A DNA stretch of 64,000 nucleotides from Panicum virgatum (taxonomy: Eukaryota; Streptophyta; Magnoliopsida; Poales; Poaceae), in contig NC_053149.1 in assembly GCF_016808335.1 (NCBI RefSeq), forward strand, positions 20,680,733-20,744,732, given 5' to 3'. A program made the position numbers and the translations under genes. A model generated the notes under the pieces. The model searched no databases. It had not been told where the DNA came from and saw only the letters and a program-made list of their open reading frames with translations. Position 1 is the stretch's first letter. Each line of letters opens with the position of its first letter. Shown piece by piece: positions 21,112-33,507 of this stretch.

Positions 21112-21740
21112 AAAACGATTTGCAGAGGCGCCCAAAAGCTATCCTATTCCTACAAATAGAGCAGGTACTGTAGCAATTCACCCGTCCCTGGAAATGCATG
21201 TTCAAGGGGCGGGTGATGGCGTTACCTGTCCATGAAAATAGCCATAATTTTTATAGGCTGGTGATGCCTCTAGAAATGTATTTTTAGAGGTAGATGGCAT
21301 CATTACCCGCCCCTTGAAATAGTGGATATTTTTAGGGGCGAACGATGACGTCACCCGCATCTAAAATGCATCTAGGGATAGGTGGTGGCATCACCCATTT
21401 CTTAAAATGATTTTTAGGAGCGGGGGATGGCATGATCCGCCCCTATAAATGGTCTTAGGTGCAAAAATTTATAACTTTTTCACATAATCTCAGATGAAGT
21501 CAAACTTTATACCAAAATTGTACAGATTGACAAGATCTTTGTAGTTAATAAATATTTATCTAAGATCATTTAGCAGTTCAAAAGATTATTTTAACATATT
21601 TAAATTCAAAATCTAGAAATTTTGATTTGTTTTTCAAATACCTCGGATGTAGAATACTGCCATATCAAAATTATAGTGCTAAGATCTAAAATTTTAAATT
21701 TATATATTATTTATTTAAGATCATTTATAATCATAAGATC
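21112..21740 (+). mobile_element. CACTA-like end fragment
   Basis: Starts 'gctactataaaaacgatttg', close to a CACTA terminus of the CACTACTATAAAA kind, and carries subterminal GGGCGGGTGATGGCGTCACCCGCCCC-like repeats in both orientations (21,215-21,450), then AT-rich sequence. The other terminus was not found. It cuts the 5' side of the antisense ORF of element D. Confidence 0.55.
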
Positions 21741-21744
21741 ATTT

Positions 21745-23989
21745 ACTTGTTATGCCCTACACACGGCTATTCTTAGGCAAAATAACTTGACTGGAGAGGC
21801 AGTCGTATTCGACTGGATGAAGAGAAGAATCCAACCATTGCAGGCTCGGAAAACATTTGGTTTCCAATATCAGGGAACAACTGACTCATCCAGATTTTCG
21901 GAGGAAGAGATCTCAGATGAGGAGGTATTTAGTCGTGTTCAATGACTACTAAGGGATGTAAAGAAAGTTCCCTTTGTTCCTGATACATTTTCAGCTGCAA
22001 GTCCTCCGAAGCAGGTACTAGATAAGAGTAGTCGATGTATAGTAATCGAGTACTTTATCTTAGTGTGATTCTGATAGAATTTACTTTCCGTAGGAGGATG
22101 TGGAGCGCTTTAAGAGTAGTCCTTCACCGCCAGGCATTTATTCGCCCTTTTATTCTTTCATGCGCTTTTTCAATCTGTCAACCAAGTTCTAGTATGCTTA
22201 TATGAATTTTCATATAAACAGTGTTGATGTCTATCCTTGGTTATGCAGATGAAGAGGCGGCTGGCGAGAGGAGTGATAGGGAGCTCAGCCCCACTCCGAG
22301 TACTGATACCCAGACCGGGCATCCAGGGGGTACTGGGTCGGTGGCGAGGAAGCGTCGCGGCAGGTTAGTGGCTAGTTGATTTGCAATCGAGTACTTTTCA
22401 TTTTTGATTTGTAAATTTTGATTTGTAGTTTTGCTTTTTCAAGTCCGGCGGCTAAGATGCCACGGACCTCAGCATCTGGGGATGATATTGTGGTGGGACA
22501 AACCGTCCCTTCCACCACAGTGGACCCGTCAAAGGGGACTCGGATTACTCTTCCGGTGAGTAGTTCCAGTGTAGATAAAGTCGGTGATGTGGGTAAACAG
22601 GCTCTAATTGTGAAGTCTGCCCGCAAATTTGGCATCAAGGCGCTTGCTCTGAAAAGAGCTCCTACGTAAGTTCCTTGAAACTTGTAATTGTAGGATTTAC
22701 CTTTATATTGAGTAGCTGGCTCGTCTTTTTTAGTGACACGCTCCTGGGGGCGAGTGGGGAGACTGAGGATGACTCGGCCACCAAGTCGGCGCTGGAGAAG
22801 CCCCCGAGTACTCCTGAGATGAGTGCTCGCGAGACTGAAGCCATGGTAGATTCCATGCTTCGGGATTCTCCTTTGTCGGATACCGAGAGGGGCGATGAGA
22901 AGTTCCCAGAAGACGGTGGAAGCGACAAGCTTCCGGGGGAAGGTGATGGTGAGAAGCTTCCTGAGGGAGGCGACGAGAAGCAGCCCGAGGAGACTCCTGC
23001 AGGTAAACTTGTACCATTTTGTACTTAAGAAGTACTTTTCTATACCCTTAATTTGATTAAGTGGCATTTTTTTCATTAGATTCCCACATTATTGGGAATA
23101 CTGTAGGGATGGTCCAAGATGCGCCGGATAAGGCCATCTCTGAGGTGCGGGCGAGTGCTTCCCAGGTTGCATCGGGAAGTATCTTGCCACAAGAGAAGTT
23201 GAAAGTTGCGTAAAAGCTGATGGGGGTAAGTAGTTGAGTAATTCGAGTACTTGAGTATAGATCGAGTAATGTACTGATCTTTTTATTTATACAGGAGGTG
23301 CTGTGGCAAGATGGTGGCCAGGCTTAGGATGATACAGAGCTGGATGCTCTGAAGGAACGAGTAAAGACGCTCTCATCCGAGAAGACTGCCCTTCAGGAGA
23401 AGCTTAAAAAGTTCTCCAAGGCCAAGAAAGGTTAGTCTTAGCATACATGATGCTGTCGATTAGTTAATCTGCCTGGTGTTTATAAGATTTTTCTTTGAAT
23501 TGAGTACACAGCTTGCTCGAAATCATTAAAGATTGAGAAAAGCTTGGTACTGGATCTAAAGATTCTTATGTACCGAAACACAGATGAAATTGAAAAGCTC
23601 AAAAAGATCAAGGCGGATTCTGACCAGGAGATGGTGGGAGCCATGAAGCAGCTGAAAGAGCTGTCAGAATCCCGGGACTCAATGCAATAAGAGCTTGTCG
23701 CGCTGCGAGAAATTAGGGATGCTGCCCAGGAAGTAGCCGAGATTATGGAGATCCCAGAAGGGAACGAAAACGAACCGCTCTCGCTGGCGGGGAAACTTCA
23801 TAGAGTACCCGAAGCCTTTGAAAGGTACGTCTCCACAACCACCCGTCAGTACGTGGGTCATGTACTCGGGTTGGTGAAATCTTACTGGCTAACCACTCAT
23901 CTGGATGAACTTGGGAAGGGAGACAAGGCTGATTGTACGGAAGAACAATTCAATCAGTATTTGGAAGAAACTTCCGTGGTGGCTGACTA
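21745..23989 (+). pseudogene. Antisense additional ORF of Tat element D, 5'-truncated
   Basis: Exons on the plus strand, opposite to the gag of the same element. The first holds VFDWMKRRIQPLQARKTFGF and EEEISDEEV, the segment that follows the Transposase_28 domain in related grass Tat proteins. Exons at ~22246-22362, 22433-22666, 22734-23002, ~23080-23220, 23295-23431 and 23512-23989 have GT/AG borders and encode an acidic, Ser/Gly-rich region and then a coiled coil ending ...YLEETSVVAD-stop. Stops at ~21,943, ~23,211, ~23,325 and ~23,687 kill the frame. The Transposase_28 domain itself is lost at the left break. Confidence 0.68.
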
Positions 23990-24689
23990 GATAGTGGAGT
24001 CCCTAGACAAGCCTGAGTCCCCTTGAACTTCTGTTTATAGGCTGATTGGCATGTGGCCACAAATACTTTGGACAAATGTTGAGTATTTGTGTAATTTTAA
24101 GTACGTGTTCTGTGGTGGGATTGTGGAATCCTTTGATATGTCAAGTAGTTGTACTCGAAGGTCCTGAGTGTTGGCAGCATCGCGCCTACTTAGTTATAAT
24201 AGTAGATACGAGGAAATGTATCCGTAGGTGCCTTAGGAGGCAGAGTAATCTTGAATAGGATCGATTTTGTATAGTTCTGAGTCAGAACTCTAGTGCTGAC
24301 CGGTTAGGATTGAATCCCGTAGGATTAACCAAGTGGGAAAAAGCACTAGGAATGTGTCAAAAAGCCGTTGAAGTGAAGCTCGTATGGATTTTGTTGTCCA
24401 ATGGGGAAGAACTCTTATCGAGTATTTTAGGAGCTTATAATGTTTCTTGATAGATAGGAGAACAGGAGGCTCTCAACAACTACTCATAATATTAAGGGAG
24501 AACATAACTCTTTTTTGTATCTCGAGCAAGCGAGTAGCACCCTACAAGCACTCAAGGCAAAAAGATTCTGTTAGTCGATGCTCCCATGGTAGTCTGAGCA
24601 AGCGGGAGGCTCATGTTAACCTATTTTAGAGTACTAAGAATTTGTTCATGCTCCTTGAGGGAATTTTGTAGTTGACCAGTTAGGATAGA

Positions 24690-25590
24690 CCTTGCTTGGT
24701 CATCCAGATAGCATTCAACTTTTTAGATATCCCTAGACTACTCGATCCGATGAGTAGTTGTGCCCCATACTGGGACTAGATTGATTTCTAAAATAGGACT
24801 ATTAGGATGAACCCCGTCGAATTAACCAAGACATGAATATTTTAGAAATATCCTGAACTTACTCGAGCAAGGCGAGTAAGGTGTCCTACCTAAGGACTAG
24901 AGTAACTCTTAAGACAGAACTGTTATGTACGAACCCCGTCGAGATGCCCAAGACGTAAATGTCAAAAGAGTATCCAAAACCTACTCGAGCCAGCAAATAG
25001 GGTGTCCTTTTACGAAGGACTGGAGTAATCCTTAAGACAAAACTGTTAGGTACGAACCCCGTCAGCTTGCCCAAGACGTAAATGTCGAAGGGATATCCAA
25101 AACTTACTCGAGCAAGACGAGTAAGGTGTCCTATCCGAGGACTGGAGCAACTCTTAAGACAAGTCTGTTAGGTACGAACCCCGTTAGGTTGCCCAAGACG
25201 AAAATGTCAAAGGGATATCCAAAACTTACTCGAGCAAGGCGAGTAAGGTGTCCTACACGAGGACTGGAGTAACTCTTAAGACAAGTCTGTTAGGTACGAA
25301 CTCCGTCAGGTTGCCCAAGACAAAAATGTCGAAAGAGTATCCAAAACCTACTCGAGCGAGCGAGTAGGGTGTCCTTTAATCAAGGACTGGAGTAATCCTT
25401 AAGACAAAACTGTTAGGTACGAACCCCGTCGGGTTGCCCAAGATGTAAATGTTGAAGGGATATCCAAAACTTACTCGAGCAAGGCGAGTAAGGTGTCCTA
25501 CCCAAGGACTGGAGTAACTCTTAAGACAAGTCTGTTAGGTACAAACCCCGTCAGGTTATCCAAGACGAAAATGTCGTAAGATAACTCGAA
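24690..25590. repeat. ~122-bp tandem repeat array, about seven copies
   Basis: The phrase gaaccccgtc recurs at 24809, 24931, 25054, 25176, 25298, 25421 and 25543, a spacing of 122-123. Each unit also has 'tactcgagcaaggcgagtaa' and 'aaggactggagtaactctta'. Tandem arrays near the antisense ORF and 3' LTR are typical of Tat elements and sometimes seed satellites. Confidence 0.93.
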
Positions 25591-26669
25591 GTAAACCATA
25601 AAAACTACTCAATTGCTGCTCTTGATGCAGTAGGGTAGTGTTTGTGGTGGGGTACTTGCCATGTAAGCGAGAGCCAAGTAGTCGATTTGCGGAGGAAATC
25701 AACTTTGATTTTGGATTTGTCGAAATTACAATAATTGTAAAATGACAAACTCTGACTCTTTAGACCTACCCCTTACTCGTTAGACGTTACAGAACTGAAT
25801 GAAACTTATTCAAAGGTAAAACTAGTCGGTATGGTAGTCGACTAGATTTGAGGTAAGGTCTCCTTTAGGAGAGGTGCCCCAAGGGCCTTGCGGAGTGAAT
25901 CTGTAACACCCTAATTTAAATTCCAGCATTTATTAATAAATTTAATTGGCTTTATTTAATTTTCTAAGGATTATTGTGTATAGTCTTGCATATAATCTAA
26001 ATTTTTGTTCTATAAGTAATTAAAATTTTATCATAGATTTAAATTTTGGTGTTGCATTCATGCTGGTGCATAGTTTTAATTATTTGAGTGTGGTTTGAAT
26101 TCAATTTTGTATTTGAATTCAAACTTTGTTTGAATTAGAAATAGAAAAGAGAGAGTAAATAGAATTAGAGAAGAAGAGAAACCCAGCCCAAACCTAACTT
26201 CCCAGCCCAGCCCGCTCCCTCTCTCCACGGCCCACCCACTCTCTCCTGCGGCCCACTTTTTTCCCTCTTCCCCCAGTCCGCCCCGCACGACCCAGCGACT
26301 TGCGCCCGGCCCGCTTCACCCCCTCCTCCGCACGGCCCATTTCCCGCCGAGTCCCAGCCTCCCCCACACGCCACTCCCCCGCTCCGGCCCAACGGCCAGC
26401 GTGCCGAAGCCCAGCGCCCCGCTCCCCGCCTCTCCCACGTTCAGCGCCAGCCCGCTCCATAGCACGCACCCCGACTGACCGCCTGGGCCCGCACGTCAGC
26501 GCACCCGCGCGTCGCCCGTGTCGCCCGCTCAGCCCGCTCGCAGTGCGCCCCGCCGCTGACCCGTGGGCCCCGCATGGCAGCTCCGTCTCCCCGTGCAGTG
26601 CAACTCCCGGCCGGGAATCTCGCCGTGATTCCCCGCCCGGGCACGCACGCCTATGTTGGACCGCCGCCC

Positions 26670-26678
26670 TATAAATAG
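26670..26678 (+). promoter_or_regulatory. TATA box of solo LTR A
   Basis: TATAAATAG after a GC-rich U3, followed by a C-rich leader. LTR B has the matching 'ctatttatag' at 38,513-38,522 (minus strand). In LTR C the site has decayed to 'tttaaagg'. Confidence 0.75.
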
Positions 26679-27878
26679 GAACCCCCCTGCACCCCCATCC
26701 ACCCACAATCCGCCGCGCCAACCCTAGCCACCGCCTTGCCTCTGCTCGGAGCGGAGCGCCGCCGTGACCTCCACACCGGTGAGTCCCTGCGCCGCCTCAA
26801 TCCAACACCTCTGGTGATGCTCTGGCCCCTCTGACCCCATGTTCGCCTCCGCAGCCTGACAGCGCACCTGTACGCGGGACCAGGACGCCGGGAGCCGCAC
26901 CCCTACGGCCGCTCCACGGGATCCGCCGCACCCTCCGCCGCCGGACTTCCCGCCGACCCACCAGCGCCGCATCTCCGACCTTGCCAAGTCTCGGTGAGCA
27001 CCCTAGAGCCCCACGCCTCCGTTTGCGTTACTCCAATTAGATCGTAGCCCCGGAGCCCCGCAGAACGCCGTTCGCCGGTGCGTTTTACCGCGCCGACCCG
27101 CCGCCGCAGAGCCAGCACCGCCACGGACCTCCTTTAGCCCCGCCAAGGCCACCAGTGCGTCACCCATGTCGCGCACGTGCGCCACGGCCAAGCCATGGTC
27201 CAAACCGAGCCTGGGAACACCGGTTTGACCTTCTCCGGCGGGTTCCCCTGCGCGCCACCGCGGGATTCCTCGCCGGCAGTAGCGCGCCGCCGCCCCACGC
27301 GCCCAAAGCCCCAGGACCGTCCGATTTGTTTTGGACGCACACGATTAGATCCAAGCTCATCAAATCTGAGCCACCCGATTCGGATCCAAGCGCCCAGATC
27401 TAAACGTACCGGTTCGGCCTGCCAGTTTTGCTAAAGATTCCCTGAAGTTCCTGGGATTCAAGCCGCAGTCTGTGATAGTTCAAAAGTATTTCCAAATAGG
27501 TCCTGTTTTTAACGCTTAAGCCCCTGGCCTTCTTAGAAATCGAACCCGCGGTCCAGAGTTGTAGTTTTTGCACGTTGGACCCTAGATCTATGCTTTAATT
27601 GCGTTTAGGCCCTCGGTTTTTGCAGAAAACCCCCTGGAACTTAGTTTTTCTCGCAGATAAGCCCCTAGAACTTGTTTTTAGCGTAGATTATGCGTTTTAA
27701 CTCCGTTCTGGGCGTTCTTTATATCCACGCTATCGTTGTAACATGTAGAATAGTTTTAGACTAGTTTAGTGTGCTGTTTTTTATGTATTGATGTACTATT
27801 TCTTAGTTTTTATTAGTGTTTGCTTGTATGCTTATGGTTGTGTGTTGTTTTGGCCATGTGTTCGTGAGTAGACGTTGA

Positions 27879-29061
27879 TCCATCTGAGGAGCCCCAGTAC
27901 CAGTACCCGGAGCAGCTGTCTTCCGAGCCCTTTGAGCAGCAGCAGGAGCAGTATGAGGAAGGCAAGTATAACATGAACAACCTATCACTTTTAAATACAT
28001 TTTCATACTGCATTTTAATATTGTATGCCTATAAGGATTTCCTAGCCACTTTATATCCTTTATATCTACCCTTGGGTTGCATTTTGGTTAGTTGTGCTAG
28101 GTTGCTGCGCTATAACACATAATGGTCCTTTTTTTAATTAATTTGATTAATGGTATATGCAACTTAATTCTGAGAGTGACCCTCTGTGTGGCTTGAGTGG
28201 TTCACGTCTCGTTAAAATTTTTTTTGTTAGAAACATGGTTTAGGGGGCCAGCACGGTGCTTACTACCTGGTTGGCCACTCTCCATAAGGACCGGTTCATA
28301 GAGCGACAACTTGGGACAACAGCGCTACCACAAGGCTAGAATGGGATAGACTTGGCTTACTAATTAGGTCTTTTTGGTTTGGAGTAACTTACCTGCGGGG
28401 CAAGAGTAGTAAGCTTCAATGGTCCCTGCTCCTCCGGCTGGTCTGTGCTTGGTTTGCGTACCTGTGCTTGTACCCCCGTGAGGTGGGCCCCATCATCACT
28501 GACCTAACTCTCGCGGTTATGCCTTACCAACGAGATTCTTTGTAACGGCCTCGTAGTGAGTCGCTAGTCATCTCACCTAAGGAAGTGTGATGAACCCCTA
28601 GCGTAGCTCACGACTTGTGGGTAAAGATGTGCAACCTCTGCAGAGTGTAAAACTGGTATACTAGCCGTGCTCACGGTTATGAGCGGCCCAGATTCTCCTT
28701 TTGATTAGTGGGGTTATCTCCTTCCGACGAGGGAGGTGCCTCTCGGGGTTACTTTGGTGGTTTCGGTGTGGTTCTCAGTAGTATCATGATTAAATTTGAC
28801 TAATTACTATGTAACTGGGTTAAAGGTAATACATCAACTCGTAGTAAATAGCTTAAATAAAATTTTGCCAAGATTAAAAGCTAATGCAGTTGAGTCAGCC
28901 AACCTTAGAGCCTCATAGTTTGTGTTATACTTGTTGAGTACAAGTTGTGTACTCACTCTTGCCTCTTCTCTACTTTTTCCTCTTGGCTACGCTACTGCTG
29001 CTCAGTTCCTGCCGACACGAGGGAGTTCGTCCAGCGCTACCAGGACTACGAGGACTTCTAG
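27879..29061 (+). other. Conserved two-exon ORF piece inside LTR A
   Basis: Exon-like 27,879-27,961 reads DVDPSEEPQYQYPEQ then SSEPFEQQQEQYEE, ending at a 'g|gcaagt' (GC-type donor). After 'ctgctcag' at 29,005 the frame continues VPADTREFVQRYQDYEDF and stops at 29,059-29,061. Solo LTRs B and C carry the same two pieces in the same frame (C open, B with one stop in the first piece). Function unknown; it may be the tail of a longer LTR-encoded transcript. Confidence 0.5.
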
Positions 29062-31318
29062 GCGTTCGTCTCCCAGTCGACATCCCTGTGGCGCCCTGCT
29101 CAGCTTCGGAGAGCTTTTATCGTATTTGTACTTCGCTTCCGTTGTATCAGACATTTTTGTCGTTAATGTAATAAATAACATTCATATTTCGATTTATTAT
29201 ATCTTTATTCGTGATATGTGCTGTGATATACTATTCATTCTGTTGTATATACGTGTGACTTGATCCTGGCACGTATATGATTGCTCGGTTTATGTTCTTT
29301 TATAAACCGGGTGTTACAGAATCGCACTCGAAGATGGTATGGGAGCTCTTCGGGTGGATGAAGCACTTGCGTAGTAGGGTCTTGTTTACCCTGGCTCCGC
29401 CAAGAGATGTTTCTCCATGATTTGGGGTGCGCGGTTTACCCTGAGGACGGGTGTTTACCGGCTTGTACTTCTTGAAGGATGAGGGAGCCTTTGGTGGGAT
29501 GCGGTAGTTGGAAGAAGGGCCATAAGCCTCGACTTCCTTGCGTTCCTTTCTCCTTGAGATGATGACATTGCGCGCATCATGACCTACCTTGATCACTTTG
29601 CGGAGGTCGCAATTGGAGTAGTCGTAGTTGTTGCCCTGCTGTTCCTGCTCGCTGTTGGCGAGGCACTGGCGCCTAAAAGCCCTCTTCTGGTTAAGCAGGC
29701 GGCGACACTCGTAAAGATCTTCTGCTGGGTGCTCTTCTTCCAATTGCATAGTGACTGTCACTGCTGGAGGAGGTGCAGGCAGATCTTGCTTAATGGTAGG
29801 TTGGGCCTCTGTGATTGTAGGAGGAGTAGTTTCGATGTTGTCGGAAAGGTACTCGTCGAAATCATCAGAGTTATAGTCGTCGAGGTTGATACGCTCCGTG
29901 GGATCACCCTCAGGTTCCTGAACTTCGGAGATGCGAACCATGGGATTTCTCGACAAAGGTCTTGAATTTCTTGGTCTTGTTTGCTTGAAGATGGGTTTAG
30001 AGGGGTGCTCTGTTGGAAGGGCAGATCCGTTGGCTGGGAGCCAGAGGTGTTGGGATCTTCTGTCTTCCTTAGGTGCACCATCCGTCCTTGCAGCATTGCA
30101 TATATGACCAAGTTAGGAAGGGAGTCCTGATCGGACTTGGAGTTCTTAGTCGGGTTGGACTCAACTTGCTTGCTGTACTGGATTAGGTCATCCAGTTCGT
30201 TTCCGAGTTGGAAGAGTACTCGGATTCGGAATCAGTTCGTCCTCCGATTTTAGAGTACGTGTGCTTTGGGTGAGCGAGAAGTGGGATGCCCATCTCTACA
30301 TGGAGGGCATTCTCGTTCATCCAATGTAGCCAAGATTGAGTGGGAGTCAGCCCTTCAGGCTCCTTTATCCAAGGTTTGTCAAAAATCGACTCACTGGATT
30401 GTTCTGGAGCTTTGGCTTTTTCCTTTTTAAGTTTGGCCAGTTCCCAAAGAGCATTAGCATGCTCTAGTGGGTTGGTCATAGCGTCCATAAACAGGCTGAT
30501 GTTGTCGGACCAGTCTTCAAGATCATCGAATGGTTCAAAGTTGTCGAGACTATTCATGAATTGATCAAAGTCCTGATCGAACAGGGTCTCGGCTGGTTCA
30601 GGAGTCCAAATGTGAGCAGGTTTCGGTGAAGGGCTCTGAGGTATCCTGGAGATAGATGGTCCCAACCGATCAAGCCGGGGGTTTGTCTCACCAGATCCCT
30701 TGCGGATTCCTCCTCCCGATTTCTGCTTCATGTTTTGCAGAGTGCCTTCAGCCATCTTAATGCAGTCGTTGAGTTTGGAATCTACTCGATCGATCCCTGA
30801 GAGTATATCACCCGACCGTTCCTTTGGTGGGCTCAACAATTCTGGGTTCTGCTGTGGTGTAGATGAGCCAATGGCAGATTCTGCAAGTTTGATGCAGCCC
30901 TCTATTGATTGTGAAACTCGATCTACTCCGTCAAGTAGTTCTGAATTTTTGATCTTGGGGCGTTTGATCATCTTGAGATGAGTCAAGTATTTTCTGAGAG
31001 TTTCAAAAAGGTAAATTTTTCCGGTATCAAAGTTTGTATCAGACTCGAGAGTTTGAATTGGAGTCGACACGTTTTCTGCATTATCCGGACCGAGTTCAAG
31101 TAGAACTCTTTTTTCGGCGAGATCCGCAGACTCGCGGATGTCGGCGAGTTGGGAGGTGGTTTTCGGTTTAGGCGAGTTTGGCGTGACAAGGTGGCTGGAG
31201 AAGCTGCCCGATCCGTCAGCCGCGCATGCCCAGGAACCGAAAACGAGGGTTGTGCCCTTAGGCACATTGTTGGCGTCGCTTGATCCGGCCATCGAATTTG
31301 CCGATGAACTCGCCGAAT

Positions 31319-31336
31319 CCCCTACTTGGCGCGCCA
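31319..31336 (-). promoter_or_regulatory. Primer-binding site of element D
   Basis: On the minus strand TGGCGCGCCAAGTAGGGG begins 2 bases after the LTR end ...CACCGACA. Element E has TGGCGCGCCAGGTAGGGG in the same place. The tRNA primer was not identified. Confidence 0.75.
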
Positions 31337-31338
31337 GC

Positions 31339-31772
31339 TGTCGGTGTTTACCACCAAGCCTACTCAGGGATACCTTTAGCAGTAAGGTTTGTAGGTAGGG
31401 ATCGACTACTCTGGAACTCCATGGTACAAGAAACACAAAGATTTAGACAGGTACGGGCTGCGAGTTTGCGTAGTACCATACGTCCTGTGTGGTTTGTATT
31501 GCCTTAGGTGTTGACGTGTTTCGAGGGGGTCCCTGCCTGCCCTTATATATACGGGGGGACAGGGTTATATGGAAAGTCCTAGCCGAGTATAGTTGGAGTC
31601 CTACTACAACACAATCGGGTAGTTTCATTTATACTGCAGCTAGTTCTACGCCTATTCGGATAGACACAAGAGAGGTAAGGTACATCTATGAGCTATCCCT
31701 TACTCTAGAACATTCTATGTCTATGAGCCGTCCCACTGCGCCGGGTCTGACGCTGCATAATCAGCTGCGGCT
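31339..31772 (-). repeat. 5' LTR of element D, 5'-truncated
   Basis: Matches, inverted, the LTR of element E (45,205-45,595) including 'agaatgttctagagtaaggg' and 'cagggaccccctcgaaaca'. The match stops near 31,772, so the LTR start is lost. Confidence 0.8.
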
Positions 31773-32166
31773 GATAGGTTTTGCTATGATGAATAGTGAA
31801 ATAAATGCACTAATGGGTAAAAAACCTGTAGATGCTTCTTATTCATCAGAATCTAGTTCGGCTACGCCAGCACATACATCTAACCAATTCTATGGTAGGC
31901 CGCTGAACTCGTTTGTAGGACAGATGCCACCACCTTCATTGGTCTATACAGCACCGGTTGGATCGGTCCTAGCGACAGGTCCGACCGATCAGACTAACCA
32001 GGCACTCGGTCAGACCAGTGCTATGCTGGTGACCCCACGGTCACCTACACTCTTGCGCCAATCCCTACATTGATTGGCCCTGACCGAACTAATGAGGTAG
32101 TGACGTATACACCCCTCGTACTGCTACCATAGGTGGTACACTGTGAATCTTATCGAGGACCGTTTC
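31773..32166. other. Spacer between divergent elements D and E
   Basis: An open frame on the plus strand (to 32,073) reads QFYGRPLNSFVGQMPPPSLV and GPTDQTNQ, of the kind seen in grass retroelement gag or linker regions, but no family is assigned. Confidence 0.35.
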
Positions 32167-32248
32167 TGTTAACACCGTTTTTTGTCACGTGTCAATCTTT
32201 TGGCAGGTGGCCGATCGGAATGGGCCAATGCTGGACAGAAGAGAGAAA

Positions 32249-33507
32249 TGTTGGTATTTTGCAATGTCACGAATAAAATCCGCAAGTGCACGGATACCGC
32301 TGTAGCTTTCACCCAAGAGTATTCCAGGGTATCGTATCCACTGAGGAACGTGAGTACGCTATCTACAGGTTCAGGTTCATCCAAGGACACACACGTCGGT
32401 GTGGAGAAGACAGAAGAGAGGACTTTCTATATCTAGAATCTATGCCTAGAAGAAGAGATCACGTCGACATTATACTTTGAGCTAAAGGTGTCGACCGGCT
32501 TATACAAGCCGATAGCTCCTAAATGATGCTCTATCCAATATCCGAACATGGAGGATTACTAGAAGGCTCGAATAGGGCTGTCACCACCTGCCGGCTACCT
32601 CTACAAACTGTGGGACTATCAGACAACGGAGTGGTATTGTCCAGCCTAGACACCACGTCTACACCTTTCCCTACTAACCTTAGCCCTGGCCAAGACTACC
32701 CTTTTCTATCCGGGGTCTTAAGCTAAGATCAAATGCTACTCGCTAGCACACACATCAACTAATATAAGGCAGATATCATAACTTGCGATCTAATCTCTAA
32801 TTCTAGGTAAACAAACAAAGAAAGTCTCGAACACTTACAACCGAATAAGCATCCGTCGAGGTACAAGCGGAGAAGAGTGCCCACAAACCCGACACTTCCC
32901 CCAACTCCTCCTCACTCTCCTCCTCTTCTTCTACACCTCCTAGTCTACCTAAGCATCTAGGATGAAGGCCTCAAGTTCCAAATGAGGAAGGGTGAGTTGA
33001 GAGGGTGAGATGTGTGTGTCTTCATTCCTCTACCCCCCTTGTATTTATAGGAGGGAGCCACGGGGTGAGCTGCAGCCGAGCCTCATCAAACCGCCATCAC
33101 CAGCCAGTAAGAGACCTCCACGTGGAACCTGAAGGTGGTGGGGCCCACGAGTAGGTCGGCCGGCCTCCCAGTGGGCCCACCGACCTTGCATTTTGGCCTG
33201 TGGGTTGCTTCCTGGGCCCACTTGTCAATGGCATGAGGTTTATCTTTTATCATGTCGGTTCCTTCCTCTGGTGGGCCCTATACTCCATATTCTGACACGT
33301 GTCGCTTCCTGATTTGCCGGAATGTTGTGTCTTGGATTAAACCACACCATTATGCTGCAAAATTAGCTCAAAATCACCTACACACATTCTAGAACATCAT
33401 CTGTGGAATCTGTTAGTAATTAAATCTATCCTAGCATTTATTCCACATTTTGGTTCCTTTTTGTGCAGGAGTTGATGGTCAAAATTGGTCATTAGTGACC
33501 GTCAACA
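32249..33507 (-). repeat. Athila 3' LTR
   Basis: 1.26 kb; minus-strand TATA box CCTATAAATACA at 33,041-33,052. Differs from the 5' LTR by scattered substitutions and small indels. Confidence 0.9.

Larger units (their letters stand above)
25902..29318 (+). mobile_element. Solo LTR A (Tekay/Del-like) in gag of D
   Basis: TGTAACACCC...GGGTGTTACA ends; perfect 5-bp target duplication GAATC at 25897-25901 and 29319-29323. 3.4 kb with no internal domain, hence a solo LTR left after recombination between two LTRs. Sense strand is plus: GC-rich U3, TATA box at 26,670, long R/U5 with a conserved 'gtaaagatgtgcaacctctg' block at 28,621-28,640 and a spliced-looking small ORF (27,879-29,061). Assignment to the Tekay/Del chromovirus group rests on the terminal repeat and length and is an inference. 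Confidence 0.88.
25845..31292 (-). pseudogene. Gag of Tat element D, split by solo LTR A
   Basis: Start MAGSSDANNVPKGTTLVFG at 31,292, 47 bases from the LTR, the same spacing as in element E. The frame runs to 30,183, shifts, and resumes to 29,324 with YNSDDFDEY, the basic RRLLNQKRAFRRQCLANSEQ-like part and CFIHPKSSHTIFEC, a C/H-rich motif in the place of a zinc knuckle. LTR A then interrupts; beyond it at 25,901 the frame continues (LRKALGAPLLKETLPQI) and stops near 25,846. Gag packages the element RNA in the cytoplasm. Frameshifts near 30,180 and 29,950 make this copy a pseudogene. Confidence 0.75.
21745..31772 (-). mobile_element. Tat-type LTR retrotransposon D (no pol)
   Basis: Order on the minus strand: 5' LTR part (31,772-31,339), primer-binding site, gag (31,292-25,845, split by solo LTR A), ~122-bp tandem repeats (25,590-24,690), antisense ORF (plus strand, 23,989-21,745). 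No protease, reverse transcriptase, RNase H or integrase frame occurs between gag and the repeats. The 3' LTR is missing at the left break. This is the layout of a non-autonomous Tat derivative or an internally deleted copy. Confidence 0.7.

Noticed and set aside
24690..25590. Regular repeats that could suggest a CRISPR array
   Set aside because: Units are ~122 bases with no separate spacers, and the sequence is plant nuclear DNA; it is a tandem array.
26165..27434. Multiple GC-rich frames in solo LTR A, with similar ones at 37,672-38,936 and 55,420-58,660
   Set aside because: They lie in the U3/leader of the same repeat family in all frames and are not conserved between copies, unlike the small two-exon frame at 27,879-29,061.
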